Part shown: one piece after another, positions 8,254 to 17,009 of the stretch
Layout: each line of letters opens with the position of its first letter
How positions within the stretch are numbered: the stretch's first letter is position 1
Assembly (NCBI GenBank): GCA_947465645.1
Contig: CANIBQ010000012.1
Span: 16,033-80,032, forward strand
DNA length: 64,000 bases
Reading direction: 5' to 3'
Source of the DNA: Acidobacteriota bacterium
GTDB lineage: Bacteria > Acidobacteriota > Vicinamibacteria > Vicinamibacterales > UBA2999
The notes under the pieces: generated by a model
What the model saw: only the letters and a program-made list of their open reading frames with translations
What the model was told of the DNA's origin: nothing
Databases searched by the model: none
Position numbers and translations under genes: made by a program

Positions 8254-10478
8254 CGCGTCACCTGCTGGGCACTTGCAGCGCTTCCGGCATCGCCTCGCAA
8301 CGCAGTCAGCAGCTTGTCGGGCGACATGGGTAGGTTCCGAATGCGCGCACCCGTGGCATGGAAGACGGCATTGGCCACCGCGCCGACGACCGGAATGATA
8401 CAAATCTCTCCGAGAGTCTTGGCCCCATACGCACCATACTCCTCCTCCGGCTCCACAAAGATCACCTCAACGTCCGGAGCTTCTGGATGGAGCAACACTT
8501 TGGCGCCGTGGTAGTAACCGTTGACCGGGATGCCGGTGCGACGGTCCCAGATCAGTTCCTCTCGCAACGCCATGCCGATGCCCTGGGCGACAGCGCCCTT
8601 GACCTGACTCGCCGCGGTCAACTTGTTGATGATCGTGCCGCTCTCGTGCACGGCGACATAACGGACGACACGCACCCGGCCGGTGTCCTGATTGACCTCC
8701 ACCTCCGCGAAATGAGCGCAGTAACTGTTGCGACTACCGCTCCCAGGGCCCGGGTCATTCGTGACGGCGGCCGTGATCGCATCCACGTTATCGGAGCTCA
8801 CTTCGTCTATGCTCCACGAGCCGACAGGCGATGAAGCGCGAACGATCCGTCCGTCGCTGAGGTCCAGATCCGCCCTCGGCACCTTCAGCCGAGCCGCCGC
8901 CTGATCCAGGAGCTGGTTCTTGACCTGGGTCGCCGCTTCGCGAACCGCATGACCCGTAAACGAGGTGGTGCGGCTATTGGACTCTCCGACCGAATAGGGC
9001 GCTGCATCGGTATCGCCGCTCACGACGCTGACCGTATCAAGGTGCACACCCAAGGCCTCAGCAGCGATCACGGCCAACGTCGTCTTCGCGCCGGTACCGA
9101 TGTCGGTGACTCCCACATGCAGTCGCACCGAACCATCCGGCAGCAGTTTCACTGTGGCGCTGCTTTCGCCAAGGCTCGAATTCATGGACGCCAGCGCCAT
9201 CCCCACTCCACGCCGGAGACTTCCCTGCTGCGCGCCACCCGCTCTCTTCTCCGCCCAGCCGATCGCGGCGGCGCCTCGGGAAATGCATTCCAGCATATCG
9301 TTCGACGCGAAGCGCCCGCTCTCTCTGAGATTCTTCAGCCGGAACTCGAGGGGGTCCATTTGCAGTTGCTGCGCGATATCGTCGACTGCCGATTCGATCG
9401 CAAAGAGTCCCTGTGGACCGCCGGGCGCGCGGAAGTGGCCAGCCAGGGTGACGTTCGTATGAATACGAGAGAGCTCGCTTCGCGAGTGCGGAGAGGAGTA
9501 CAGCCCGCCACTGATCCCGCCATTTGTCGTGCGCAAGTAGCCGCCCATCGCGCTGACACCCTTGAAGTCAATCGCGGTGATGGCGCCATCTTTTTTCACG
9601 CCAATTCGATAATGCTGCCGGGTCGGCCATCGTCCATGCACGGCGATGAAATCCTCACGCCGCGTGCACTCCACCCGAACGGGACGGCCTGTGTGGCGCG
9701 CCAGCAGCGCTGCCATCAAGTCGAAGTCGAGAGCCTGATTCTTGTTGCCGAATCCACCTCCCATGTAGTGGCAGATCACACGTACCTTGCTGAGCGGCAG
9801 CCGGAGGTCGGCGGCGATATCGTGACGACAGCTGTAGATGCCCTGCGTGGATGCCCAGACCGTCAGATGGTCCCCCTCCCAGTGGGCCATGCTGACGCGG
9901 CGCTCCAATTGGGCGTTGCAGACGTGCTGGCTCGTGAAATCCTGTTCGTAAATCAGGTCGGCCTGACGGAAACCCTCCTCGATATCGCCCTTGGTTTGAA
10001 CGGTAGGGTCTCCGTCTTTGATATTTCCACCCGGAAAGATCTCCGGCGCGCCAGGCGCCGTGGCGTCTTCCGTCCGCAGAACAAACGGAAGCGTCTCGTA
10101 GTCGACCTTGATCAGTTCCAACGCGTCTTCCGCCGTGTGGCGGTCCATCGCCGCCACGACCGCCACCGCCTCGCCGACAAACCGCACCGTCTCGGCGAAC
10201 ACCCGCCGCCGGCCGAGGACATCGCCCCCGTAGCCGCCCGGACGGCCCCGCCAAATCGTGTTGTTGTTCTTGCCGTGCAGAACCGCCACGACACCGGGCA
10301 ACGCGTCGGCAGCGGAGGTGTCGATACTCCGCACGCGACCGTGCGGAATCGGGCTCCGCAGCACCCGCGCGTGCAACATCCCCGGCAGAGTGATGTCTTC
10401 TGTGTACCGAGCCTGCCCAGTTACGCGTTCCCAGCCGTCGATGCGCGGCGTCTCTTTGCCAACTATTTTGTAAGCCAT
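8250..10478 (-). CDS. Molybdopterin-cytosine-dinucleotide catalytic subunit of aldehyde oxidoreductase (PaoC-like)
   Basis: The 742-residue protein shows the xanthine dehydrogenase large-subunit plan: an N-terminal hammerhead domain (GKETPRIDGWERVTGQARY) and Mo-binding regions including GGGFGNK, HFRAPGGPQGLFAIES and, near the C-terminus, KTLGEICIIP, whose Glu is the expected general base. It has no signal peptide of its own. As in PaoABC it would be exported by hitch-hiking on the Tat signal of the Fe-S subunit encoded 40 nt upstream. It likely oxidises aldehydes or N-heterocycles in the periplasm. The four-cysteine loop in the FAD subunit favours the Pao group. Electron acceptor and substrate are unknown. 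Confidence 0.9.
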   Translation of the reverse strand: MAYKIVGKETPRIDGWERVTGQARYTEDITLPGMLHARVLRSPIPHGRVRSIDTSAADALPGVVAVLHGKNNNTIWRGRPGGYGGDVLGRRRVFAETVRFVGEAVAVVAAMDRHTAEDALELIKVDYETLPFVLRTEDATAPGAPEIFPGGNIKDGDPTVQTKGDIEEGFRQADLIYEQDFTSQHVCNAQLERRVSMAHWEGDHLTVWASTQGIYSCRHDIAADLRLPLSKVRVICHYMGGGFGNKNQALDFDLMAALLARHTGRPVRVECTRREDFIAVHGRWPTRQHYRIGVKKDGAITAIDFKGVSAMGGYLRTTNGGISGGLYSSPHSRSELSRIHTNVTLAGHFRAPGGPQGLFAIESAVDDIAQQLQMDPLEFRLKNLRESGRFASNDMLECISRGAAAIGWAEKRAGGAQQGSLRRGVGMALASMNSSLGESSATVKLLPDGSVRLHVGVTDIGTGAKTTLAVIAAEALGVHLDTVSVVSGDTDAAPYSVGESNSRTTSFTGHAVREAATQVKNQLLDQAAARLKVPRADLDLSDGRIVRASSPVGSWSIDEVSSDNVDAITAAVTNDPGPGSGSRNSYCAHFAEVEVNQDTGRVRVVRYVAVHESGTIINKLTAASQVKGAVAQGIGMALREELIWDRRTGIPVNGYYHGAKVLLHPEAPDVEVIFVEPEEEYGAYGAKTLGEICIIPVVGAVANAVFHATGARIRNLPMSPDKLLTALRGDAGSAASAQQVTR

Positions 10479-10518
10479 CTCATAACCTGCACTGCTGATT
10501 GAGAACGGACTTCTCGAT

Positions 10519-11157
10519 TCACGACGGCAGCTTTTGCGCAGCCCCTAAGACCGATTCCACAATCCGGTTGTAGTTGGAGCATCGGCAAAGATTGCCGGCC
10601 AGGCCGTGCTGAACTTCTTCCCGTGTGGGCCGGGGGTTACGCATCAATAGCGCTGTACTCGCCATCAACTGTCCCGACGTGCAGAAGCCACACTGAGGCG
10701 CGTCATGCTCGATGAAAGCCTGCTGAAGCGCGCTCAGCTCGCCCTTCGCGGACAGTCCTTCGACGGTCCGAATCTCCGTTCCGTCTGCCCAGAGAGCCAG
10801 TTGAGAACAGCTGTACACGGCTTTGTCTCCCATCAGCACCGTGCATGCGCCACACTCTCCGGCGTTGCAACCAATCTTGGTACCCGTCAGTCCTAAATGG
10901 TCTCGCAGCACTTCGGCCAAGGTGCAGCGCGGCTCGACCACCAGGACATATCGCGCGCCGTTAACGGTCAGAGTGATCTCTTCCAGCCCTTGAGGTCTGG
11001 CGCCTCGCAACTCCGTGGCTTCGGCGGGACTCAGCGCAGGACCCAACACGACCGAGGAGACGACCGCGGAGCCGGCTCCAGACAGGAATCCTCTGCGGCT
11101 GACGCCCGGCGAAGACTGTGCGGAGTGTCGCTTCTGTTTGTTCTGCTTGTTCTTCAT
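10519..11157 (-). CDS. Tat-exported [2Fe-2S] subunit of molybdenum aldehyde oxidoreductase (PaoA-like)
   Basis: The product has 212 residues. VSRRGFLSGAGSAVV (about 19-33) is a Tat signal. Cys 97, 102, 105 and 117 (CNAGECGAC...C) form the plant-ferredoxin-type cluster, and Cys 156, 159, 191 and 193 (CGFC...CRC) the second [2Fe-2S] cluster, the standard pattern for this subunit. The ATG at 11157 has AAGGTG at suitable spacing; the GTG at 11169 would overlap that site. It is the first gene of a four-gene minus-strand unit with the Mo subunit, the FAD subunit and an FmdB-type protein. Confidence 0.92.
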   Translation of the reverse strand: MKNKQNKQKRHSAQSSPGVSRRGFLSGAGSAVVSSVVLGPALSPAEATELRGARPQGLEEITLTVNGARYVLVVEPRCTLAEVLRDHLGLTGTKIGCNAGECGACTVLMGDKAVYSCSQLALWADGTEIRTVEGLSAKGELSALQQAFIEHDAPQCGFCTSGQLMASTALLMRNPRPTREEVQHGLAGNLCRCSNYNRIVESVLGAAQKLPS

Positions 11158-11360
11158 GTTTGTTGTCACCTTCGCCGAGGTCGCGCGTTCGCAGGAAGAC
11201 CCGACCGTTCAAGATCGCAGATCGCCGATCCTAAGGAAAGTGGCAGTCACCACTGACGGTGGACGCCGCAAGCAACTGTCGCCGTAAGGAGCTTATGTTT
11301 CAGCTATGGCGATGGCGGTACGCAGATGCCCGGAGGGAGGCAGAATGAAGCGATGTTCCT

Positions 11361-12905
11361 TCACCTTTTCTCCTCGAACAGTCCAAATACCTGTACACCC
11401 GACTCGGCCAAAGGCGTCGCACCCAGCTTCAGGAGAAGAGCCCGTGTACTCGAGCGGACGATTCGTGGGGTTTGCCCGTAATAATCCTTGACACCCGTTG
11501 TAATCACAGCGCTGGCAATGCTTAAGGGAGTCTGCCCGTAGCCATCAACGGCATCCACTCTCGCGCCATGATCGACAAGGAGTTGAACGACTCGATCCAT
11601 TCCCTTGTAGGCTGCCCCGTGGAGCGGCGTCCAGCCGTGCTCTCCCACAGTGTTGACATCGGCTCCACGCTCCACCAGCAGCTTGGTGATTTCGAACAAT
11701 CCGCTCATTTCCTGTTCGGTCCAGTCCCTCGCCAAGGGAGGCCCAACACCCGCGGCCAGATGCAGAGGGGAGATCTTCCCATCGGTCAGGGTGAACGGAT
11801 CCGCGCGGGCGGCAATCAATGCACGTGCGACTTCAACGTTGCCGACAGCCGCAGCCATATGGAGAGGCGTCGCGCCATCCAGGCTGACGCCGCCCGAGTG
11901 GTCTTCCCTGGCCCTGTTCCTTGATGCGATCCGCGCGTTTGGATCGGCTCCGCGCGTGAGAAGCGCCCTGACCAGCTCTGCTCTCTTCTCGTCCGGTACT
12001 TCCGTATTACATCCGCGCATGCCGAACGCTGTCGGCGCGCACCCAGCCGCATGATGCAACGCCGTCCGGCCTTCACTGTTCGTCTTGTTCGGATTGGCGC
12101 CCTTCTCGAGGAGCAGGAGCGACAGTTCGGTGTGGCCGCTGGCGGTGGCCACCATGAGCGGCGACAGACCATCCTTCTGGTTCGCCTCATTCGCGTCGGC
12201 CCCGGCCTCCAGCAAGATCCGACCGGACAGCACATCTCCTTGCTGCGCCGCGAACAGCAGCGGCGTAAAGCCGTTGTTTGAGCGAGCGCGAACATCGGCG
12301 CCGTGCTCGATTAGGAGCCGGACTATCTCGGAATGGCTTTCTGCCGCCGCCCACATGAGGGCCGTCTGCCCGCTTTTCGACTCCCTTAATTCTGTGTTCG
12401 CCCCGTGCTCAAGCAACGCCCGAACCGCGCCCACGTCTGCCATGTCCACTGCGGTCATGAGCGGACTCTCACCCAATAGCAGCGTCCTGTTCGGATCAGC
12501 TCGCGCTTCCAGCAATATCCTGACGATGGCACCGTGGCCGCTTGCACAGGCGGCGGCAAGAGGAGTCGCGCCGAATGCATTCTGTGCATTCACGTCTGCG
12601 CCTGCCGCAATCAACAGCCGCACGATTTCCAGTTCGCCACGGTCAGCCGCCAGGACAAGTGCCGTCGACCCGTCAGACTGGACCTCATTCACGTCAGCGT
12701 GATCACGCAATAACCGCTCGACGGCAGCATGGTTTCCTTGCTTGACCGCGTCGGGCAAGAGCTGATCTCCGTTTGCATCGGCAGCTAGAGCAGCCGAGAG
12801 ACACGACGTAAGAAGCACCGCCGCGCCCAACCGGAAAGCACGCCTCGTTATGCTTCTCGCGCTTCTCATGCTGACCACTCTCTGCTTACGGATGACGTGA
12901 GTCAT
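11361..12905 (-). CDS. Secreted ankyrin-repeat protein
   Basis: The product is 514 residues if the coupled ATG at 12905 is used. That ATG overlaps the DUF1552 stop (ATGA). An alternative ATG at 12869 gives a shorter leader, MRSARSITRRAF, followed by a hydrophobic stretch ending AALAAD. The rest is about ten or more ankyrin repeats with the usual TPLH/TALMWAA and GADVNA.. turns; longer insertions around two thirds contain CAPTAFGMRGC. Ankyrin proteins bind other proteins, and exported versions occur in this phylum. As the third gene after DUF1592 and DUF1552, it may scaffold or bind a partner for that pair. About 200 nt without an obvious gene separate it from the next minus-strand gene. Confidence 0.9.
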   Translation of the reverse strand: MTHVIRKQRVVSMRSARSITRRAFRLGAAVLLTSCLSAALAADANGDQLLPDAVKQGNHAAVERLLRDHADVNEVQSDGSTALVLAADRGELEIVRLLIAAGADVNAQNAFGATPLAAACASGHGAIVRILLEARADPNRTLLLGESPLMTAVDMADVGAVRALLEHGANTELRESKSGQTALMWAAAESHSEIVRLLIEHGADVRARSNNGFTPLLFAAQQGDVLSGRILLEAGADANEANQKDGLSPLMVATASGHTELSLLLLEKGANPNKTNSEGRTALHHAAGCAPTAFGMRGCNTEVPDEKRAELVRALLTRGADPNARIASRNRAREDHSGGVSLDGATPLHMAAAVGNVEVARALIAARADPFTLTDGKISPLHLAAGVGPPLARDWTEQEMSGLFEITKLLVERGADVNTVGEHGWTPLHGAAYKGMDRVVQLLVDHGARVDAVDGYGQTPLSIASAVITTGVKDYYGQTPRIVRSSTRALLLKLGATPLAESGVQVFGLFEEKR

Positions 12906-14239
12906 GCGGCACCCAGGTCGAGTCTCCCAGTGCTGTCGCCGAAACTCTCGAGGGGCACGCCCAGTTTGTCCAGCAGTGTCAGATACAGATTCGCCATCGG
13001 CGTGTCCTCTGGATACCTGATGTGCCGGCCGCCTTGAATCCCCCCGATGCCGCCGCCGACAACGAGGACGGGGAGATCCTTGTAGAGATGCAGATTTCCA
13101 TCACCCAGGGCGCTGCCGTAAACCATAAGCGAGTGATCGAGCAGGGAACCATCGCCATCGTTCACGGCCCGCATCTTCTCCAGGAAGTACTGGAACAGTT
13201 GGGTGTGGAAGACGTTGATTTGAATTACCTTTTCGATCTTGGCGACGTCACCTTGGTGATGTGTCAATGAGTGGTGCGGGTCGCCAAACCCGAGCTCTGG
13301 GTACGCCCTGACGCTCATCTCATGTCCGAGCATGAACGTCCCGACCCGCGTGATGTCGCCTTGAAACGCCAGCACCTGCAAATCCAACATCAGCTTGGCG
13401 TAATCCGAATACCGCTGTGGTACGCCGATCGGCATGTCGAAGGTCGGCAGCTCCCTGGCCGATTGCTGGCCCCCCACCTGTATCCGCCGTTCGACATCTC
13501 GGACGCCGTCGAGATATTGGTCGAGCCGAGCCCGATCGCTCCCTCCAACCGCCCCCGAAAGGCGCTTCAGGTCCTGCGACACCAAGTCGAGAATACTGCG
13601 ATCCTCTTTCGTGCGGCTCGCCCGAACGCCCGGATCCATGCTGTCGCCAAACAGGCTTTCAAACACCGCGTGCGGGCGGTTCTCCATCGGGACGGGTACG
13701 GTCGCACTGCGCCACGACACGGTGAAGTAGTAGGCACAGCTATAGGCAGACTCACACGCGCCCAGGACGTCGCTCGACTCCAGCCCCATTTCGAGAGACG
13801 CCAGTTGGGTGTGTTTGCCGAGTTCTTTCGCCGCCACCTGATCTACGGAGATGCCGCAGTAAAGATCCGCTCCGGAGGTCATTCTCGGGTGTGCCCCCGT
13901 GAGATAGGCGGCGCACGCCCGCGGGTGCTCGCCCCCGTCTTCGCCCTCCAGTTTGCGAGCTTGGTTATTGGCCAGCCCGCTGAGTACCAGCATCCGGTCC
14001 TTAAAGGCAGCCAGAGGCTTCAGGATAGGCGTGAGTTCCAGTCCAGTACCCGTAGCCTGGGGCGTCCACCCGTCCATGATGATCCCGTTCGGTACGACGA
14101 AGGTCCACAGGCGTGTCGCCGTTGTTTCAGCCGCTGAGCCGAAGGCCGGAACCATCGCGTCGAGGAACGGGACGGCAATCACCGCGCCGGCGCCGCGCAG
14201 GAAGGTACGACGAGGGATAGCTCTCTTGAAAATCATCAT
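12902..14239 (-). CDS. DUF1552 protein with Tat signal
   Basis: This 445-residue protein starts MMIFKRAIPRRTFLRGAGAV, a Tat signal, and then shows the DUF1552 pattern: FVVPNGIIMDGWTP, LSGLANNQA, HPRACAAYLTGA and, near the end, HHQGDVAKIEKVIQIN and GGGIGGIQGGRHIRYP. Function is unestablished. The family resembles periplasmic hydrolase/sulfatase-like folds and is regularly encoded with DUF1592-type proteins in Planctomycetes and Acidobacteria. Its ATG overlaps the stop of the DUF1592 gene (14236-14239) and its own stop overlaps the ankyrin start, so the three are tightly coupled. Confidence 0.92.
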   Translation of the reverse strand: MMIFKRAIPRRTFLRGAGAVIAVPFLDAMVPAFGSAAETTATRLWTFVVPNGIIMDGWTPQATGTGLELTPILKPLAAFKDRMLVLSGLANNQARKLEGEDGGEHPRACAAYLTGAHPRMTSGADLYCGISVDQVAAKELGKHTQLASLEMGLESSDVLGACESAYSCAYYFTVSWRSATVPVPMENRPHAVFESLFGDSMDPGVRASRTKEDRSILDLVSQDLKRLSGAVGGSDRARLDQYLDGVRDVERRIQVGGQQSARELPTFDMPIGVPQRYSDYAKLMLDLQVLAFQGDITRVGTFMLGHEMSVRAYPELGFGDPHHSLTHHQGDVAKIEKVIQINVFHTQLFQYFLEKMRAVNDGDGSLLDHSLMVYGSALGDGNLHLYKDLPVLVVGGGIGGIQGGRHIRYPEDTPMANLYLTLLDKLGVPLESFGDSTGRLDLGAA

Positions 14240-16620
14240 GATGAAGACTCTGCCATCTGGAAGGGCGCGCTACGGACCACACCCATAATCAGCGACGACC
14301 AGCGGTAGGCCTGAGAAGCCGAAGTTCGAACAATCTTGCGTATGGCCGGCATGTCAGAGGGCTCGACTGCCCGGCCAAGCGCGTACGTAAGCAATCGCCC
14401 GGTTACCGCCGTCACGAGCTGATCTTCCTTGCTCAGCAATACCTGCCTGAGTCCTACGGGTCCGTTAAACGCCGTGCCATCCGGAAGAATCCCCGATGCA
14501 TCAATACGCCCTCCGCCTTCCGTGGTATCGCGCCACCGGCCCAACCCATCGAAATTCTCGAGCGCGAAACCCAGTGGATCCATCCGCGAGTGGCAGCTTG
14601 CGCATACGGGACTGACTCGGTGCAACTCCATCCTCTCTCTCATCGTCAGGAGCGCAACGTTCTTGTCCTCCTTCAACGAAGGAATGTTGGGTGGAGGCGG
14701 CGGGGGGGGAGCACCCAGGAGGTTCTCCAAGAGCCATTTTCCGCGCAGGGTGGGGGCCGTCCTGTTGGGATACGACGTCACCGTGAGCACGCTGCCCTGC
14801 CCCAAGAGTCCCCTGCGCGCGTCGCTAGCCAAGGTTACACGCCGGAACTCGCTGCCATAGATTCCTGGGATGCCATAATGCCGGGCCAATCGTTCATTCA
14901 GAAACGTATAGTCCGCACGCAGCAGATCGAGAACGCTCCGGTCCTCCCGCAGCATGCTCTCGAAGAAGAGTTGCGTTTCCTGCAACAGCGCCGCTCTGAG
15001 ATTTTCATCGAAGTCGGGAAACGATGCTGGGTCGGGATTGACGCTTTCGATATTCCGCAGGTACAGCCACTGGCTCACGAAGTCGGTGACCAAGGACTTG
15101 GCACGCGGATCAGCAAGCATTCGCCTTACCTGCTGCTGTTGCATCTCAGGCTGTCTCAGCTCACCGCGTTCAGCCGCGCTAAGGAGTTCCTCGTCGGGAA
15201 TGCTGTTCCAAAGGAAAAACGAGAGGCGCGAGGCGAGCCCCAGGTCGCTGACACGATGGACCCGGTCAGGAGCGTCTGACGGATCGAGCTCAATGCGAAA
15301 CAGGAAATCGGGCGATGCAAGGATCCTCTGCAGAGCCATCCTGATCCCGCGCTCGAAGTCACCGCCCTCCTCTCTGGTCGCTCTGTATGGGCTCAGCAAG
15401 GCCGGAATCTCTTTGACGGCGATCGGCCGGCGGTACGCCCGGCGAGCCAGCCTGGTCACGATCTGGCTCGCGCATCGCTCTTGCTCAACCGGTGCCGATG
15501 GATTACAGACGAATACCTGGCGGCGGCTGGGCGTATCGCCAGGGCCTTTCATCGCGTACGGCCCTGCGACGGAGAGGCTACCGACGCCCTCGAAGAAAGC
15601 CGCCTGACGGGTTGAAACCAGGACTCCCTCCGGCTTCGCCGTGTCCTTGACAAAGGTTGCCGCAACCTGGTGAGGCCCCGCCTTGACCGCAAGCCGAACT
15701 TCCAAACCGTCGTCCAGCGCCTCGTCCGAACTGCCGTTTTGAGCGACCTTGACGGCCCCTTGGCTCTGCCCACCCACAGTGAACAATCCGACTCCCGCTC
15801 CGTCCAGCCGAATATGCAGCCGTCGCTCCTCGGACCCGCCGAGAATGCTTCCATCTCGGTCTCTCTGCAAACGGACCCTGATGATGTATTCGGCGTCCAG
15901 CGGAAAGTGATGTTGAACGAAGATTCCGCCCCTGGAGCCGACTGGCAGATCAGCGCTGCCACGATCTGTTTGCACGGTGGCTGCAGGAATCTGATAGTCG
16001 CGGACGCTCGGGCTGATGGAGGGATCACCAACCGCCAGGCGGCTGACCTTGGCGGCTGCCGCAAGATACTTCTCGAACAGCATTGGGGACAGCGTCAGGG
16101 TGCCCGCGTTGTTGTCAAAGCCCGCTCCCGAAGGATCCGCCGGGAGAAGTGATTCAACGTCGATGTCTAGACCGAGCAGATCGCGAACAGCATTCGCATA
16201 CTGAGTACGGTTGAGGCGATGGACGGGAATTTTTCCAGGGCTCGGCCTGCGCTCCGCCGCCTGGTCGAGCGCGCTTTCCAAGTACTCGGCTAGCGCATCA
16301 TATTTGGCGTCGTCGGGCCGAGGCATACGCGGCGGTGGCATATCTCGGGTTCGGAGCTTGAGAAGTACTTTTTCCCACACTGCCACGTCGGCGGCCGGAT
16401 GATCCACGTCAGCCTTGTCGAGCAAGAGCCCGGAGGTGCGCAGTCGTTCGTTATGGCAGGAGACACAGAACTCGTTCAGCAGTTCCCGCTGAGAAGACAG
16501 GGAGGGCGCCGAAGATTCAGAGCCCTGCGCCGCAGATGCAGGCACAGTGATCTGAGAGGTCGCTATGTAGCCGGTCACCGAGAGAAGAATGGCACCGCCG
16601 GCCACGCGTAGCGCTCGCAT
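14236..16620 (-). CDS. DUF1587/DUF1592/DUF1588/DUF1585 multidomain cytochrome c-like protein
   Basis: The product is 794 residues from the ATG at 16620, which has AGGGAGG 4 nt upstream; the frame is open to 16668. A signal peptide (about 1-32) precedes an N-terminal c-type heme site CVSCH (about residue 52). Then come DUF1587 (HRLNRTQYANAVRDLLG), a central carbohydrate-binding-like region, DUF1592 (RLSFFLWNSIPDEELL), DUF1588 with a second site CASCH, and a C-terminal DUF1585. This is the common planctomycete/acidobacterial secreted arrangement, thought to act in oxidative breakdown of large substrates, though no reaction is firmly assigned. It is the first gene of a coupled operon and is divergent from a TonB-dependent receptor. 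Confidence 0.92.
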   Translation of the reverse strand: MRALRVAGGAILLSVTGYIATSQITVPASAAQGSESSAPSLSSQRELLNEFCVSCHNERLRTSGLLLDKADVDHPAADVAVWEKVLLKLRTRDMPPPRMPRPDDAKYDALAEYLESALDQAAERRPSPGKIPVHRLNRTQYANAVRDLLGLDIDVESLLPADPSGAGFDNNAGTLTLSPMLFEKYLAAAAKVSRLAVGDPSISPSVRDYQIPAATVQTDRGSADLPVGSRGGIFVQHHFPLDAEYIIRVRLQRDRDGSILGGSEERRLHIRLDGAGVGLFTVGGQSQGAVKVAQNGSSDEALDDGLEVRLAVKAGPHQVAATFVKDTAKPEGVLVSTRQAAFFEGVGSLSVAGPYAMKGPGDTPSRRQVFVCNPSAPVEQERCASQIVTRLARRAYRRPIAVKEIPALLSPYRATREEGGDFERGIRMALQRILASPDFLFRIELDPSDAPDRVHRVSDLGLASRLSFFLWNSIPDEELLSAAERGELRQPEMQQQQVRRMLADPRAKSLVTDFVSQWLYLRNIESVNPDPASFPDFDENLRAALLQETQLFFESMLREDRSVLDLLRADYTFLNERLARHYGIPGIYGSEFRRVTLASDARRGLLGQGSVLTVTSYPNRTAPTLRGKWLLENLLGAPPPPPPPNIPSLKEDKNVALLTMRERMELHRVSPVCASCHSRMDPLGFALENFDGLGRWRDTTEGGGRIDASGILPDGTAFNGPVGLRQVLLSKEDQLVTAVTGRLLTYALGRAVEPSDMPAIRKIVRTSASQAYRWSSLIMGVVRSAPFQMAESSS

Positions 16621-16748
16621 ACGGCCTCCCTGAACAGGCGAGTGCGTGAGGTGTTTCGATCTCTTCAAGATTCTCTATTCCCAGAAGCAACGTGTGGCGG
16701 GCGATGGGATGAAACCGGAGAGTCCCATTTTGACTTGTGCGAGCATCT

Positions 16749-16776
16749 ATTACACCGATCGCGTCCGCACGTCAAA
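16749..16776 (-). promoter_or_regulatory. Promoter of the DUF1592-DUF1552-ankyrin operon
   Basis: On the minus strand, TTTGAC (16776-16771), a 16-nt spacer and TGTAAT (16754-16749) form a -35/-10 pair about 125 nt before the ATG at 16620. It is the mirror copy of the promoter at 16933-16961. Confidence 0.6.
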
Positions 16777-16932
16777 GGAATTTCTTCGCGGGTCAGATAG
16801 CAAAGGCGTAGAGCGCGGCCCTGTTTGTAAACGTTCGTGGAAACCCGGTTCCGCCGTCGAAAGTGGACCGAGGTAGCAGCGCTTGAGAGCTGGACGAACG
16901 TGCGACGAAGAAATCAGCGACGAAGAAATTCC

Positions 16933-16961
16933 TTTGATGTGCGGGCGTGGATCGGTATAAG
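16933..16961 (+). promoter_or_regulatory. Promoter of receptor 2
   Basis: TTTGAT (16933-16938), a 17-nt spacer and TATAAG (16956-16961) give a good sigma70-like promoter, with an expected start near 16968 and the ATG at 17010. The spacer and flanks match the divergent promoter in the left arm of the inverted repeat. Confidence 0.65.
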
Positions 16962-17009
16962 AAGTGCTCGCTCAGGCAAAAAATTGAAATCCCGATGGGA
17001 GTGATCGCG

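Larger units (their letters stand above)
16727..16982. repeat. Imperfect inverted repeat carrying two divergent promoters
   Basis: Two arms of about 50-65 nt (about 16727-16791 and about 16917-16982) are near copies in opposite orientation. Both read GAAGAAATTCCTTTGA followed by (T/C)GTGCGG(G/A)CG, then GATCGGT and ..GTGCTCG or ..ATGCTCG. Each arm holds a sigma70-like promoter pointing outwards. A shorter direct duplication (GACGAAGAAAT) lies just inside the right arm. Confidence 0.8.

Noticed and set aside
8949..10502. Open frame of 517 codons on the plus strand
   Set aside because: Lies opposite the molybdopterin subunit, which has clear motifs; the plus product has the biased composition of a GC-rich antisense frame.
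16727..16982. Miniature transposable element (MITE) reading of the inverted repeat
   Set aside because: The arms carry well-formed outward promoters at fitting distances from two genes and I see no target-site duplication, so a duplicated promoter is the simpler reading; a genome-wide copy count could change this.
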